Part shown: positions 1-8,447 of the stretch, one piece after another
Position numbering within the stretch: the stretch's first letter is position 1
Layout: the number at the start of each line of letters is the position of its first letter
Position numbers and translations under genes: made by a program
The notes under the pieces: generated by a model
What the model was told of the DNA's origin: nothing
The model's input: only the letters and a program-made list of their open reading frames with translations
Databases searched by the model: none
Source: Citreimonas sp042096055
Lineage (GTDB): Bacteria; Pseudomonadota; Alphaproteobacteria; Rhodobacterales; Rhodobacteraceae
Reading direction: 5' to 3'
Assembly (NCBI RefSeq): GCF_042096055.1
Contig: NZ_JBELMH010000001.1
Location: forward strand, 62,001 to 126,000
DNA: 64,000 nt

Positions 1-25
1 GGCTTCATGCGAAAAGTGCCTGGTC

Positions 26-606
26 TCATCCTTCGGCGCGTTCCTGCTCGACGATCTGCTGCATCGCGTCCAGCGGCGCGTAGCCGCGGACCAGCTGGTC
101 GCCGAACACGAAGGTCGGCGTGCCGTTGATCTGAAGCTGCTGCGCCAGCGCACGGGTTTCCGCTATGCGGCGGGTGACCTCGTCGCTGTCCATCTCGGCC
201 ATGATCGCCTCGGCATCCAGGCCCAGCGCCTCGGACAGCCGCACAAGCACCGCGTCGGTGGGATCGCCCTCAAGCGCCATCAGCGAATCGTGGACCGCCT
301 TGTAGACGTCGTCGCCGGCCACGATCTGCGTCGCGATGGCGAAGCGCGACGAGATCATCGACGCCTCGCCGAGGATCGGAAATTCCTTCACGATCAGGCG
401 GATATCGCCGTCGGACTCGATCAGCTGCGCCACCTCGGGCGAGGCACGCCGGCAATAGCCGCAGCGGTAGTCCATGAACTCGACGACCGTGATNNNNNNN
501 NNNNNNNNNNNNNNNNNNNNNNNNNNNNNNNNNNNNNNNNNNNNNNNNNNNNNNNNNNNNNNNNNNNNNNNNNNNNNNNNNNNNNNNNNNNNNGGGTGTA
601 AGGCAT
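26..606 (-). CDS. DsbA-family thiol:disulfide oxidoreductase, interrupted by an assembly gap
   Basis: Periplasmic thioredoxin-fold protein that forms or isomerises disulfides. The visible C-terminal 155 residues begin with a beta strand leading into the active site CGYC (VEFMDYRCGYC) and contain the cis-proline loop (NGTPTFVFG). The start is taken at the ATG at 604-606, 6 bases after an AGGAG ribosome site; only MPYT is readable before the gap. Reading straight through the N run gives a false longer frame. The signal peptide and about 80-90 residues normally found before the CxxC are missing, so the true gap is probably longer than 100 bases. It lies 24 bases downstream of the M48 protease gene, probably in one operon. 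DsbA/Com1 family is clear; the exact substrate is not. Confidence 0.85.
494..593. other. Assembly gap of 100 N inside the DsbA-family gene
   Basis: Exactly 100 N, the usual placeholder for a scaffold join of unknown size. The coding parts on either side are out of frame across 100 bases and would be in frame if the missing length were 3k+2. Confidence 0.95.
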
Positions 607-630
607 CGAAGGCTCCTGTCTGAAGAAAAT

Positions 631-1953
631 CTAGCGGCGCTGCGCCTGTTCGGCGGCGGATAGCACATCCTGCGCCCGTTGCCACGGCCCCGATCCGCGC
701 GGCACGAGGCCCGAGGCGCGCGCGGCATGCAGCCCGGCATCCTCCATCCGCCCCTGCAGCGCGTAGCGTTCCGCGGTGACGACCGAGGCCATGCCCGCCT
801 GGCCGCTCTGCGCGTAGGCCATGGCGAGGTCGCGCAGCAGCCGCGCATCGGTGCCGTCGCGTCCCTGCGCGGCCTCGAGCGCGCGCAGCGCCTCGCCCGG
901 GCGACCGGCGGCCAGAAGCGCGCGGCCCAGCCCGCCCAAGATCAACGGCTCGGACCCCGCCCGCTGCGCGGCGGCCTGGTAGACCTGCACGGCGGCGTCG
1001 AAATTGCGCGATTCCAGCAGGATCTGGCCCTTCAGCTCCAGCAGCAGCGGGTCGTCGCCGCGCAGGCGCAGCGCCTCGTCGATGGCCGCAAGCGCGCGGC
1101 GCGTGTCGGCGTTGCGGTGATGCGCCACCGCCTCGCGCATCAGGCGGATGTCGGCGCTGGGGCTGTCGCCGGCGCGCCGCAGCGTCCAGCTGGGCGCGCG
1201 CTGGAAGGCGGTCAGCTTGCCCTTGGCGCGCGCGAACCAGTAGTTCGCCGTGGCGTCGGGCGCGGCCTGCGGCTGGCCGGCGACCAGCCCTTCGAGGGCG
1301 CGCAGGCGGTCGCGGGTCAGCGGGTGACTGCGCACGTAGGGGTCCTGCCGGCCAAGCGACAGCGCCTCCTGCCCACTGAACAGCTGCTGCACCTCGACGG
1401 CGGCGCGCGGGTCGATCCCGGCGCGCGCCAGCAGCCGGACGCTTTCGATATCGGCCGAGGATTCCTCGGCCCGCGTGTGCGACAGGAACGAGCGCATCGC
1501 GCTGTTCTGCGTGCCGAGCGCGACCGCCGCCCCCAGCTGCCCCTCGCCCGAGGCGGCCGCTGCGGCGGCGCCCAGCACCAGGCCAAGCCCGGCCGCGGTG
1601 CGCGCGCTGCGCATGTTGCCCAGCCGCTGCGAGATGTGGCCGTTGGCGATATGCGCGGCCTCGTGCGCGATCACCGCCTGAAGCTGCGCCGCCGTTTCCA
1701 GCCGCGACACCAGCCCGGAATGGATGAAGATATGGCGCGTGTCGGCAACGAAGGCGTTGAGCGAGCCGTCATCGACCAGCAGGATGCGCGTCTGCGACGG
1801 GCTCAGCCCCGCGGCGCCCAGGATCGGCGCGGCCAGCTGGCGCAGCGCGTATTCGATATCGGCGTCGCGCAGCAGCGCCACGCCTGCGCGCGCCGGCGCC
1901 GCGATCGCAAGCGCCAGCACAAGCGCCATCATCCATCCAGCCGCGCGCCGCAT
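631..1953 (-). CDS. M48-family metalloprotease with TPR repeats (BepA-like)
   Basis: Predicted periplasmic zinc protease for outer-membrane protein quality control. A signal peptide covers about residues 1-23 (ends APARAG). The zinc motif HEAAH is at 97-101 and the third ligand is likely E164 in the ExxAD motif (EESSAD). The C-terminal half (about 220-440) is made of Ala-rich helical pairs typical of TPRs. Its 440 residues fit the BepA/YfgC group. It is divergent from the aminotransferase gene with 53 bases between them, and is followed closely by the DsbA-like gene, which suggests a joint role in folding periplasmic proteins. The family is certain; the BepA role is inferred from domain architecture. 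Confidence 0.9.
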   Translation of the reverse strand: MRRAAGWMMALVLALAIAAPARAGVALLRDADIEYALRQLAAPILGAAGLSPSQTRILLVDDGSLNAFVADTRHIFIHSGLVSRLETAAQLQAVIAHEAAHIANGHISQRLGNMRSARTAAGLGLVLGAAAAAASGEGQLGAAVALGTQNSAMRSFLSHTRAEESSADIESVRLLARAGIDPRAAVEVQQLFSGQEALSLGRQDPYVRSHPLTRDRLRALEGLVAGQPQAAPDATANYWFARAKGKLTAFQRAPSWTLRRAGDSPSADIRLMREAVAHHRNADTRRALAAIDEALRLRGDDPLLLELKGQILLESRNFDAAVQVYQAAAQRAGSEPLILGGLGRALLAAGRPGEALRALEAAQGRDGTDARLLRDLAMAYAQSGQAGMASVVTAERYALQGRMEDAGLHAARASGLVPRGSGPWQRAQDVLSAAEQAQRR

Positions 1954-2006
1954 TGACGGTTACCCCATTCGCCCCGTAAGCCTCGGCCCGAGTAGAGAGG
2001 CACCCC

Positions 2007-3158
2007 ATGCAGAATTCAAGACGCGGCGCTGTCGATCCCTTCATCGTGATGGACGTGATGGAGGCCGCGCGCCAGGCCGAGGAATCCGGCCGCTCGGTGA
2101 TCCACATGGAGGTCGGCCAGCCCGGCACCGCCGCCCCCGCCGCCGCGCGCGACGCGCTGACCCGGGCGATGGCGGACGACCCGCTGGGCTACACCGTGGC
2201 ACTGGGGCTGCCGGCGCTGCGCCAGCGCATCGCGCGGCTGTACGGCGACTGGTACGGCGTCGATCTCGACCCGGCGCGCGTCGTCGTCACGCCGGGCAGT
2301 TCGGGCGGTTTCATCCTGGCCTTCTCGGCCCTGTTCGACGCGGGGCAGACGGTGGCGCTGGGCCGGCCCGGCTATCCCTCCTACCGCCAGATCCTGCGCG
2401 CGCTCGACCTGCAGCCGGTCGAGGTCGCCGCGCGGGAAGAAAACCGCCTGCAGCTGACGCCCGACGATCTCGAGGGCGTCGATTACGACGGCCTGCTGAT
2501 GGCCAGCCCCGCCAACCCCACGGGCACGATGCTGGACCGCGACGCGCTGGCGGCGCTGATCGGTCACGCCCAGGCGCGCGGCGCGTCGTTCCTGTCGGAC
2601 GAGATCTACCACGGTCTCGAATACGACCAACGCGCGGTCTCGGCGCTCGAGGTGTCCGACGACGTCTGCGTGATCAACTCGTTCTCCAAGTACTTCTCGA
2701 TGACCGGCTGGCGCGTCGGCTGGCTGGTCGTGCCCGAGGCGAACCTGCGCCAGGTCGAGCGGCTGGCGCAGAACCTCTTCATCTGCGCGCCCCACGCGGC
2801 GCAGGTCGCGGCCTTGGCGGCGATGGACGCGACCGACGAGCTGGAGTCCAATCGTGCGGTTTATGCCCGCAATCGTGCGCTGATGCTCGACGGCCTGCCG
2901 AAGGCCGGCTTCGACCGGATCGCGCCGCCGGACGGTGCCTTCTACGTCTACGCCGATGTCAGCCACCTGACCGACGACAGCCGCGCCTTCGCCCGCCAGA
3001 TCCTGGACGAGGCCGGCGTCGCGGTGACGCCGGGTCTGGATTTCGATCCCGACCGCGGCGCGGGCACGCTCCGTTTTTCCTATGCGCGGGCCACCGCCGA
3101 TATCGAGGAAGGGCTGGCGCGGCTCGCGCGCTTCATGCAGGCGCGCCGCGAAACGTGA
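2007..3158 (+). CDS. Class I/II pyridoxal-phosphate aminotransferase
   Basis: Cytosolic aminotransferase of fold type I, 383 residues. The PLP-binding lysine is K228 in the motif SFSKYFSMTGWRVG. Other typical elements are SPANPTG, DEIYHGLEY and the C-terminal arginine in RFSYA that binds the substrate carboxylate. The start follows a GAGAGG ribosome site. The amino acid substrate cannot be read from the sequence; relatives are annotated as aspartate or aromatic aminotransferases. It stands alone on the plus strand, divergent from the M48 gene and 79 bases before the amidase. Confidence 0.9.
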   Translation: MQNSRRGAVDPFIVMDVMEAARQAEESGRSVIHMEVGQPGTAAPAAARDALTRAMADDPLGYTVALGLPALRQRIARLYGDWYGVDLDPARVVVTPGSSGGFILAFSALFDAGQTVALGRPGYPSYRQILRALDLQPVEVAAREENRLQLTPDDLEGVDYDGLLMASPANPTGTMLDRDALAALIGHAQARGASFLSDEIYHGLEYDQRAVSALEVSDDVCVINSFSKYFSMTGWRVGWLVVPEANLRQVERLAQNLFICAPHAAQVAALAAMDATDELESNRAVYARNRALMLDGLPKAGFDRIAPPDGAFYVYADVSHLTDDSRAFARQILDEAGVAVTPGLDFDPDRGAGTLRFSYARATADIEEGLARLARFMQARRET

Positions 3159-3237
3159 CCGTCCCGCGGCGGCCTCGCCGCTGGGCAAGGCCGGCACCCC
3201 GGTGATAGGGTCGCGGCAAAACGGGCAGGGCGACACG

Positions 3238-4446
3238 ATGGGCTGGTGCAGGGCGGCGATCGCCGCGGGATTTCTGGCATTCCTGGGCTGCGCGGCGGGT
3301 GCGCAGGACGCGTCCGGCCTCGCCCGCCTGACCGGCGGCACGATCGAGGATGGCCGCCGCGAAACCGACGTTTCCCTGCAGCTGAGCCAGGGCGTCCCCT
3401 GGCGCGTCTTCACGCTCGACGATCCCTGGCGCGTGGTGCTGGACTTCCGCGAGATCGCGCTCGACGACGCCGCCACCGCCGCACTCGACCGGTCGGACCG
3501 CGTGCAGGACATCCGCATGGGCGCCTACCGGCCCGGCTGGACGCGCATCGTGCTGGGCCTCTCGGAACCGATGGCGGTGGCCCGCGCCGGCCTTCGCGTC
3601 GACCGCGACAGCGGCGCCGCCACGCTCGACATGACCCTGTCGCCCACCGACCCCGACCGTTTCGCCGCCGCCGCCGGCCTGCCGGCCGATCCCGACTGGG
3701 GCCGGCCGCGTGCCGTCGCACCGCGCCCGCCCGCCGATGACGGCCAGCTGGTCATCATGCTCGACCCCGGCCACGGCGGCATCGACCCGGGCGCGCAGAA
3801 CGACGGCGTCGACGAGGCCGACCTGATGCTGCAATTCGCCCGCGAACTGCGCGACGTGCTGCGCCGCACCGGGCGCTACGCCGTGGTGATGACGCGCGAC
3901 GACGACGTCTTCGTCTCGCTCGAGGCGCGGGTCGCCGCCGCGCAGGATGCCGGCGCCGATCTCTTCGTCTCGCTGCACGCCGACGCGATCGAGGAAGGCG
4001 TCGCCCACGGCGCCTCGGTCTACACCCTGTCGCAGGACGCCAGCGACGAGGCCTCGGCCGCGCTGGCCGAGCGGCACGAGCGTGACGACCTGCTGTCGGG
4101 CCTGGATCTGACCGGCACCGACGACCGCGTGGCGCAGGTGCTGATGGACATCGCCCGGCTCGACAGCGCGCCACGCTCGCGTGCGCTGGCCGGGCACCTC
4201 GTCGACGGCATCCGCAACGCCGTGGGCGAGGTGCACAAGCGCCCGCTGCGCCACGCGGCGTTCTCGGTCCTGAAGGCGGCCGACATCCCGTCGGTGCTGG
4301 TCGAGCTGGGGTTCCTGTCGACCGGGCAAGACCTGAAGAACCTGCGCGACCCGATCTGGCGCGCCGCGATGGCCGCCGGCATCCGCGACGGCATCGACGC
4401 CTGGGCGCTCGAGGACGCGGCGCTGGAGGGGTTGCGCCGGCGCTAG
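3238..4446 (+). CDS. amiC: N-acetylmuramoyl-L-alanine amidase, AmiC type (AMIN + Amidase_3)
   Basis: Periplasmic zinc amidase that cuts the amide bond between MurNAc and the peptide stem, helping daughter-cell separation. From the ATG at 3238 it has 402 residues: a signal peptide (about 1-23, ending AGAQ), an AMIN domain (about 25-145) that targets septal peptidoglycan, and an Amidase_3 catalytic domain from about 170, with the zinc histidine motif DPGHGG near 178, SLHAD near 245 and the late catalytic segment LVELGFLST. An upstream in-frame start would overlap the aminotransferase and lacks a signal peptide. It is followed by PBP1A, a common pairing that links peptidoglycan cutting and synthesis. 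Confidence 0.92.
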   Translation: MGWCRAAIAAGFLAFLGCAAGAQDASGLARLTGGTIEDGRRETDVSLQLSQGVPWRVFTLDDPWRVVLDFREIALDDAATAALDRSDRVQDIRMGAYRPGWTRIVLGLSEPMAVARAGLRVDRDSGAATLDMTLSPTDPDRFAAAAGLPADPDWGRPRAVAPRPPADDGQLVIMLDPGHGGIDPGAQNDGVDEADLMLQFARELRDVLRRTGRYAVVMTRDDDVFVSLEARVAAAQDAGADLFVSLHADAIEEGVAHGASVYTLSQDASDEASAALAERHERDDLLSGLDLTGTDDRVAQVLMDIARLDSAPRSRALAGHLVDGIRNAVGEVHKRPLRHAAFSVLKAADIPSVLVELGFLSTGQDLKNLRDPIWRAAMAAGIRDGIDAWALEDAALEGLRRR

Positions 4447-4491
4447 GCCGCTGCGGTGGCCGGTTTCGGCCGAGCCTTGCGCCATCGTGTT

Positions 4492-4520
4492 TTGACCGCG
4501 ACGGCATCGGCGTATATTGA
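4492..4520 (+). promoter_or_regulatory. Candidate sigma-70 promoter for the PBP1A gene
   Basis: TTGACC at 4492-4497 and TATTGA at 4515-4520 are 17 bases apart, 28 bases before the GTG start. A second choice for the -10 is TATATT at 4513. By eye only. Confidence 0.4.
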
Positions 4521-4547
4521 CGGCGCATTCCCTTGACGAGGCCGCCC

Positions 4548-7082
4548 GTGACCCGATTCATCCTGTCCTTCTTCGGCGGCATCTTCAGCGTGATCACGCT
4601 GGGGCTGCTGATGGTCGCGCTCACCGTGGGCGCGGTCTTCTGGATGTATGGCCGGGACCTGCCCAGCCACGAAAGCCTGGCGCAGTACACGCCGCCGACG
4701 ATCAGCCGGATCTACTCGGCCGAGGGGCGCGTGATCGACGAATTCGCGCAGGAACGCCGCCTGTTCACGCCGGCCGACCAGATCCCCGACCTGGTCAAGC
4801 AGGCCTTCATCTCGGCCGAGGACAAGAACTTCTACTCCCACCAGGGCTATGACCCGCGCGGCATCGCGGCGGCCTTCGTCGATGCGGTCCGCTCGCGCGG
4901 GCAGGACGTGCGCGGCGCGTCCACGATCACCCAGCAGGTGATGAAGAACTTCCTCTTGTCGGGCGACCGCCGGGCCGAGCGCAAGATCAAGGAGATCATC
5001 CTGGCCAGCCGCGTGGAATCCGCGCTGAGCAAGGAGAAGATCCTCGAGCTCTACCTCAACGAGATCTTCCTGGGCCAAAACGCCTACGGCGTCACCGCCG
5101 CCGCGCAGGTCTACTTCAACAAGAGCCTCTCGCAACTCGAGCCGCACGAGGCCGCGACGCTGGCCTCGATGCCCAAGGCGCCGTCGAACTACCACCCCGT
5201 CCGCAACGCCGACCGGCTGCTGGACCGGCGCAACTTCGTGCTGCGCGAGATGTACGAGAACGGCTATATCGACCGCGGCACCTACCTCGTGGAAGAGGCG
5301 CAGCCGCTGCGCTCGGTCCAGAACGAGGATTTCGAACCCTACCAGCGCGCCATGCCCCCGCGCGACTACTTCACCGACGAGATCCGCCGCCAGCTCAGCC
5401 GCGACTTCGGCGAAGAGCAGTTCTTCTCGGGCGGCTACAACGTGCGCGCCACGCTCGACCCCGAGATGCAGGAAGAGGCCGCCGAGGCGCTGCGCCGCGC
5501 GCTGGAACGCTACGACCGCAGCCTGGGCCGCTGGCGCGGCACCGACGTGACCCTTCCGGCCGAGACGCTGGAGGGCGATGCCTGGCGCGCGGCACTGGCC
5601 GAGCTGAGCCTGGCGCGCGACATCATGCTCGACGGCCGCTGGCACCCGGCCGTGGTGCGCGAGGTGCGCGCCGACGAACTGGTGCTGGGGATCGAGGACG
5701 TGCCCGCCGACGATCCGCGCGCGCCGGTGGTGCCGCGCTCGGACACGTCGTGGTTCTCGGGCGATCTCGCGGCCAATTTCGAAGCGGGCGACGTGGTCTA
5801 TGTCCGCGAGGAGACGACCGAGGACGGCAGCATCGCGCATTGGAGCCTGCGCCAGATCCCGGAAGTGCAGGGCGGCTTCATGGCGATGGACGCCAATACC
5901 GGCCGCGTGATCGCCATGCAGGGCGGCTTTTCCTACCAGGACTCGGTGTTCAACCGCGCCACCCAGGCGCAGCGCCAGCCGGGGTCCAGCTTCAAGCCCT
6001 TCGTCTACGCCTCGGCGCTGGATTCGGGCTACACGCCCGCGACCATCGTCGTCGACGCGCCGATCGAGGTGGACACCGCGCAGGGCGTCTGGCGCCCGCG
6101 CAACGCGTCCAACCGCTTCTACGGGCCCACGCCGCTGCGCACCGGGATCGAGCGGTCGCGCAACCTGATGACCATCCGCCTCGCGCAAGAGGTGGGCATG
6201 GACACGGTCGCCACCTACGCCGAGCGTTTCGGCGTCTACGACGACATGGGCCGCAACATCGCCAACTCGCTCGGCGCGGACGAGACGACGCTGTATCGCA
6301 TGGTCGCGGCCTACGCGATGTTCGCCAACGGCGGCGAGCGCGTCGAGCCGACGCTGATCGACCGCGTGCAGGACCGCTACGGCAAGACGATCTACAGCCA
6401 CGAGACGGCGGCCGGCAACGCGCGGGTCTGCGTCGATTGCGACGACGCGGCCCTGCCCGAGGGGCGCGCGCCGCGCATCATCAACCAGCGCGAGCGGGTG
6501 ATGAACGCGGTCACCGCGTACCAGCTGACCTCGATGATGGAGGGCGTGGTCGAGCGCGGCACCGCGGCCTCGACCGTCAGCCTGCCGGTGCCGACCGCGG
6601 GCAAGACCGGCACCACCAACGACGCCAAGGACGTGTGGTTCGTCGGCTTCACGTCGAACATCGTGGCGGGCTGCTACATCGGCTACGACCAGCCGCGTCC
6701 GCTGGGCGCCTCGGCCTCGGGCGGGGCGATGTGCGGCCCGGTCTTCGACGAGTTCATGGAAGAGGCGGTGGCCAAGTACGGCGGCGGTCCCTTCGACGTC
6801 CCGGACGAATGCCAGTTCATCAAGATCGACCGCTTCAGCGGCTCGCGCCTGCCCGACGACGCCAGCGGCGCCAACGTGGTGGCCGAATGCTTCCGCGAGG
6901 GCGAGGTGCCGATCTTCGGCATCCAGTTCGACGGCGGCTTCGCGATTTCGGGCGATTTCGACCGGATCAACCCCGGCGAGGAAGAGAGCGAGGCGCGCAA
7001 CGTGACCACCTCGACCGGCGAGCAGGGCGTCGTCGGACCCAAGGCCGGCTTCGGCACGCTCAGCTCGGGCGGGCTCTACTGA
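4548..7082 (+). CDS. mrcA: Penicillin-binding protein 1A (bifunctional transglycosylase/transpeptidase)
   Basis: Inner-membrane class A PBP that polymerises and cross-links peptidoglycan. The start is the GTG at 4548, because GAGG lies 6 bases before it; the TTG at 4533 lacks this. The product has 844 residues: one N-terminal membrane helix (about 5-30), a glycosyltransferase domain (about 55-230; EDKNFYSHQGYDP, STITQQ), an OB-like linker domain, and a transpeptidase with the active serine in SSFKP near 480, an SRN motif (ERSRNLM) and KTGTTND near 685. Length and domain order match PBP1A. The acidic C-terminal tail is longer than the catalytic core needs. It is probably expressed from its own promoter behind amiC. 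Confidence 0.95.
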   Translation: MTRFILSFFGGIFSVITLGLLMVALTVGAVFWMYGRDLPSHESLAQYTPPTISRIYSAEGRVIDEFAQERRLFTPADQIPDLVKQAFISAEDKNFYSHQGYDPRGIAAAFVDAVRSRGQDVRGASTITQQVMKNFLLSGDRRAERKIKEIILASRVESALSKEKILELYLNEIFLGQNAYGVTAAAQVYFNKSLSQLEPHEAATLASMPKAPSNYHPVRNADRLLDRRNFVLREMYENGYIDRGTYLVEEAQPLRSVQNEDFEPYQRAMPPRDYFTDEIRRQLSRDFGEEQFFSGGYNVRATLDPEMQEEAAEALRRALERYDRSLGRWRGTDVTLPAETLEGDAWRAALAELSLARDIMLDGRWHPAVVREVRADELVLGIEDVPADDPRAPVVPRSDTSWFSGDLAANFEAGDVVYVREETTEDGSIAHWSLRQIPEVQGGFMAMDANTGRVIAMQGGFSYQDSVFNRATQAQRQPGSSFKPFVYASALDSGYTPATIVVDAPIEVDTAQGVWRPRNASNRFYGPTPLRTGIERSRNLMTIRLAQEVGMDTVATYAERFGVYDDMGRNIANSLGADETTLYRMVAAYAMFANGGERVEPTLIDRVQDRYGKTIYSHETAAGNARVCVDCDDAALPEGRAPRIINQRERVMNAVTAYQLTSMMEGVVERGTAASTVSLPVPTAGKTGTTNDAKDVWFVGFTSNIVAGCYIGYDQPRPLGASASGGAMCGPVFDEFMEEAVAKYGGGPFDVPDECQFIKIDRFSGSRLPDDASGANVVAECFREGEVPIFGIQFDGGFAISGDFDRINPGEEESEARNVTTSTGEQGVVGPKAGFGTLSSGGLY

Positions 7083-7125
7083 CCGGCGGCGGGGGGCCCA
7101 GAGCGGTGCTCCGCGCGGGCGAAAG

Positions 7126-7200
7126 GTTCACGAAAGGTAAATCCGTCTCTGCAAGCCATTGAAATCCCTAGGGCGGGATGGTGTCCCATCGTGGGACACC
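7126..7200. repeat. 75-base intergenic element, copy A, with terminal inverted repeat
   Basis: Copy A of an element found again at 42962-43037. The right end is a perfect 9-base inverted repeat, GGTGTCCCA / TGGGACACC, around a TCG loop (7180-7188 and 7192-7200). The conserved core AATCCGTCTCTG at 7140-7151 and CATTGAAATC at 7157-7166 are shared with copy B at the same spacing. It lies between the PBP1A stop and prfB. Function unknown. Confidence 0.75.
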
Positions 7201-7279
7201 CGCGGGACGGCGGCTTGCTCGCGCCGCGCCCGCCTGCTATCAGCCACCGACATTTCCACCATTCGACCGGACCCGACCC

Positions 7280-8404
7280 ATGCGCGCCGAAGCCCAGAAC
7301 AACGTCGAGAAGATCCGCAAGTCGCTCGACCTGCTGGCCCAGCGGCTTGGCTGGGAGACCGCCCAGCACCGGCTGGAGGAATTCAACGCCCGCGTCGAGG
7401 ATCCCGACCTGTGGAACGACCCCGCCGCCGCGCAGAAGCTGATGCGCGACCGGCAGGGCCTCGTCGACGCGATGGAAAGCTACACCAGCCTCAAGCAGGA
7501 GCTTGAGGACCAGGTCGAGCTGATCGAGCTGGGCGAGATGGAGGACGACGCCGAAGTCGTGGCCGAAGCCGAGACCGCACTGCGCGGCCTCGTCGACCGC
7601 GCCGCGAAGAAGGAGCTCGAGGCGCTGCTGGACGGCGAGACCGACGGCAACGACGCCTTCCTCGAGATCAAGTCCGGCGCCGGCGGCACCGAAGCCTGCG
7701 ACTGGGCGCAGATGCTGGCGCGCATGTATGTCCGCTGGGCCGAGAAGCGCGGCTTCGAGGTCGAGCTGCAGGAAGAGACGCCGGGCACCGAGGCCGGCAT
7801 CAAGTCGGCGACCTACCAGATCAAGGGCCACAACGCCTATGGCTGGCTGAAATCCGAGAGCGGCACGCATCGGCTGGTGCGGATATCGCCCTTCGGCAAG
7901 GGCACGCGCGAGACATCCTTCGCCGCCGTCGGCGCCTATCCGGTGATCGACGACAACATCGAGATCGAGATCAACCCCGCCGATATCCGCATCGACACCT
8001 ACCGCTCGTCCGGGGCGGGCGGACAGCACGTGAACACGACCGACTCGGCCGTGCGGATCACGCACGCGCCCACCGGGATCGTGGTCACGTCGTCCGAGAA
8101 GTCGCAGCACCAGAACCGCGACATCGCGATGAAGGCGCTGAAATCGCGGCTGTACCAGCTGGAACTCGACCGCCGCAACGCCGAGGTCAACGCCCTGCAC
8201 GAGGCCAAAGGCGATGCCGGATGGGGCAACCAGATCAGGTCCTACGTGCTGCAGCCCTACCAGATGGTGAAGGACCTGCGTACCCAGCACGAGACCGCGG
8301 ACACGTCGGGGGTGCTGGACGGCGATCTCGACCCGTTCATGGCGGCGACGCTGGCGATGCAGGTGTCGGGCAAGAGCCGCGCCGAGGCCGGCGCGCAGGA
8401 CTGA
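7280..8404 (+). CDS. prfB: Peptide chain release factor 2
   Basis: Class I release factor that reads UAA and UGA and triggers peptide release on the ribosome. It has 374 residues from the ATG at 7280. The GGQ motif (SGAGGQHVN) is at 247-249 and the UGA-reading tripeptide SPF is near residues 203-205 (VRISPFGKG), which separates it from RF1. The gene is one uninterrupted frame: the in-frame UGA with +1 frameshift signal found near codon 25 in many bacteria is absent. A longer upstream frame exists but crosses the repeat element and is not expected to be coding. Confidence 0.96.
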   Translation: MRAEAQNNVEKIRKSLDLLAQRLGWETAQHRLEEFNARVEDPDLWNDPAAAQKLMRDRQGLVDAMESYTSLKQELEDQVELIELGEMEDDAEVVAEAETALRGLVDRAAKKELEALLDGETDGNDAFLEIKSGAGGTEACDWAQMLARMYVRWAEKRGFEVELQEETPGTEAGIKSATYQIKGHNAYGWLKSESGTHRLVRISPFGKGTRETSFAAVGAYPVIDDNIEIEINPADIRIDTYRSSGAGGQHVNTTDSAVRITHAPTGIVVTSSEKSQHQNRDIAMKALKSRLYQLELDRRNAEVNALHEAKGDAGWGNQIRSYVLQPYQMVKDLRTQHETADTSGVLDGDLDPFMAATLAMQVSGKSRAEAGAQD

Positions 8405-8447
8405 CCGCCAAGGCGTATCGATATGCGCGGCTTGCGGCCCAAGATCA

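Noticed and set aside
26..685. Continuous 219-residue frame through the first N gap
   Set aside because: The N run has an arbitrary length, the frame overlaps the M48 gene stop, and a proper ATG with AGGAG lies at 606 in a different frame.
679..1956. 425-residue plus-strand frame
   Set aside because: It is the mirror of the M48 protease gene; Arg/Gln/Gly-rich with no motif, as expected for the antisense of GC-rich coding DNA.
4443..6401. 652-residue minus-strand frame
   Set aside because: Antisense to PBP1A; composition His/Arg/Val-rich, no recognisable domain.
7126..7200. Intrinsic terminator of the PBP1A gene
   Set aside because: The 9-base stem has no T tract on the plus strand, and the similarity to copy B extends over the whole 75 bases.
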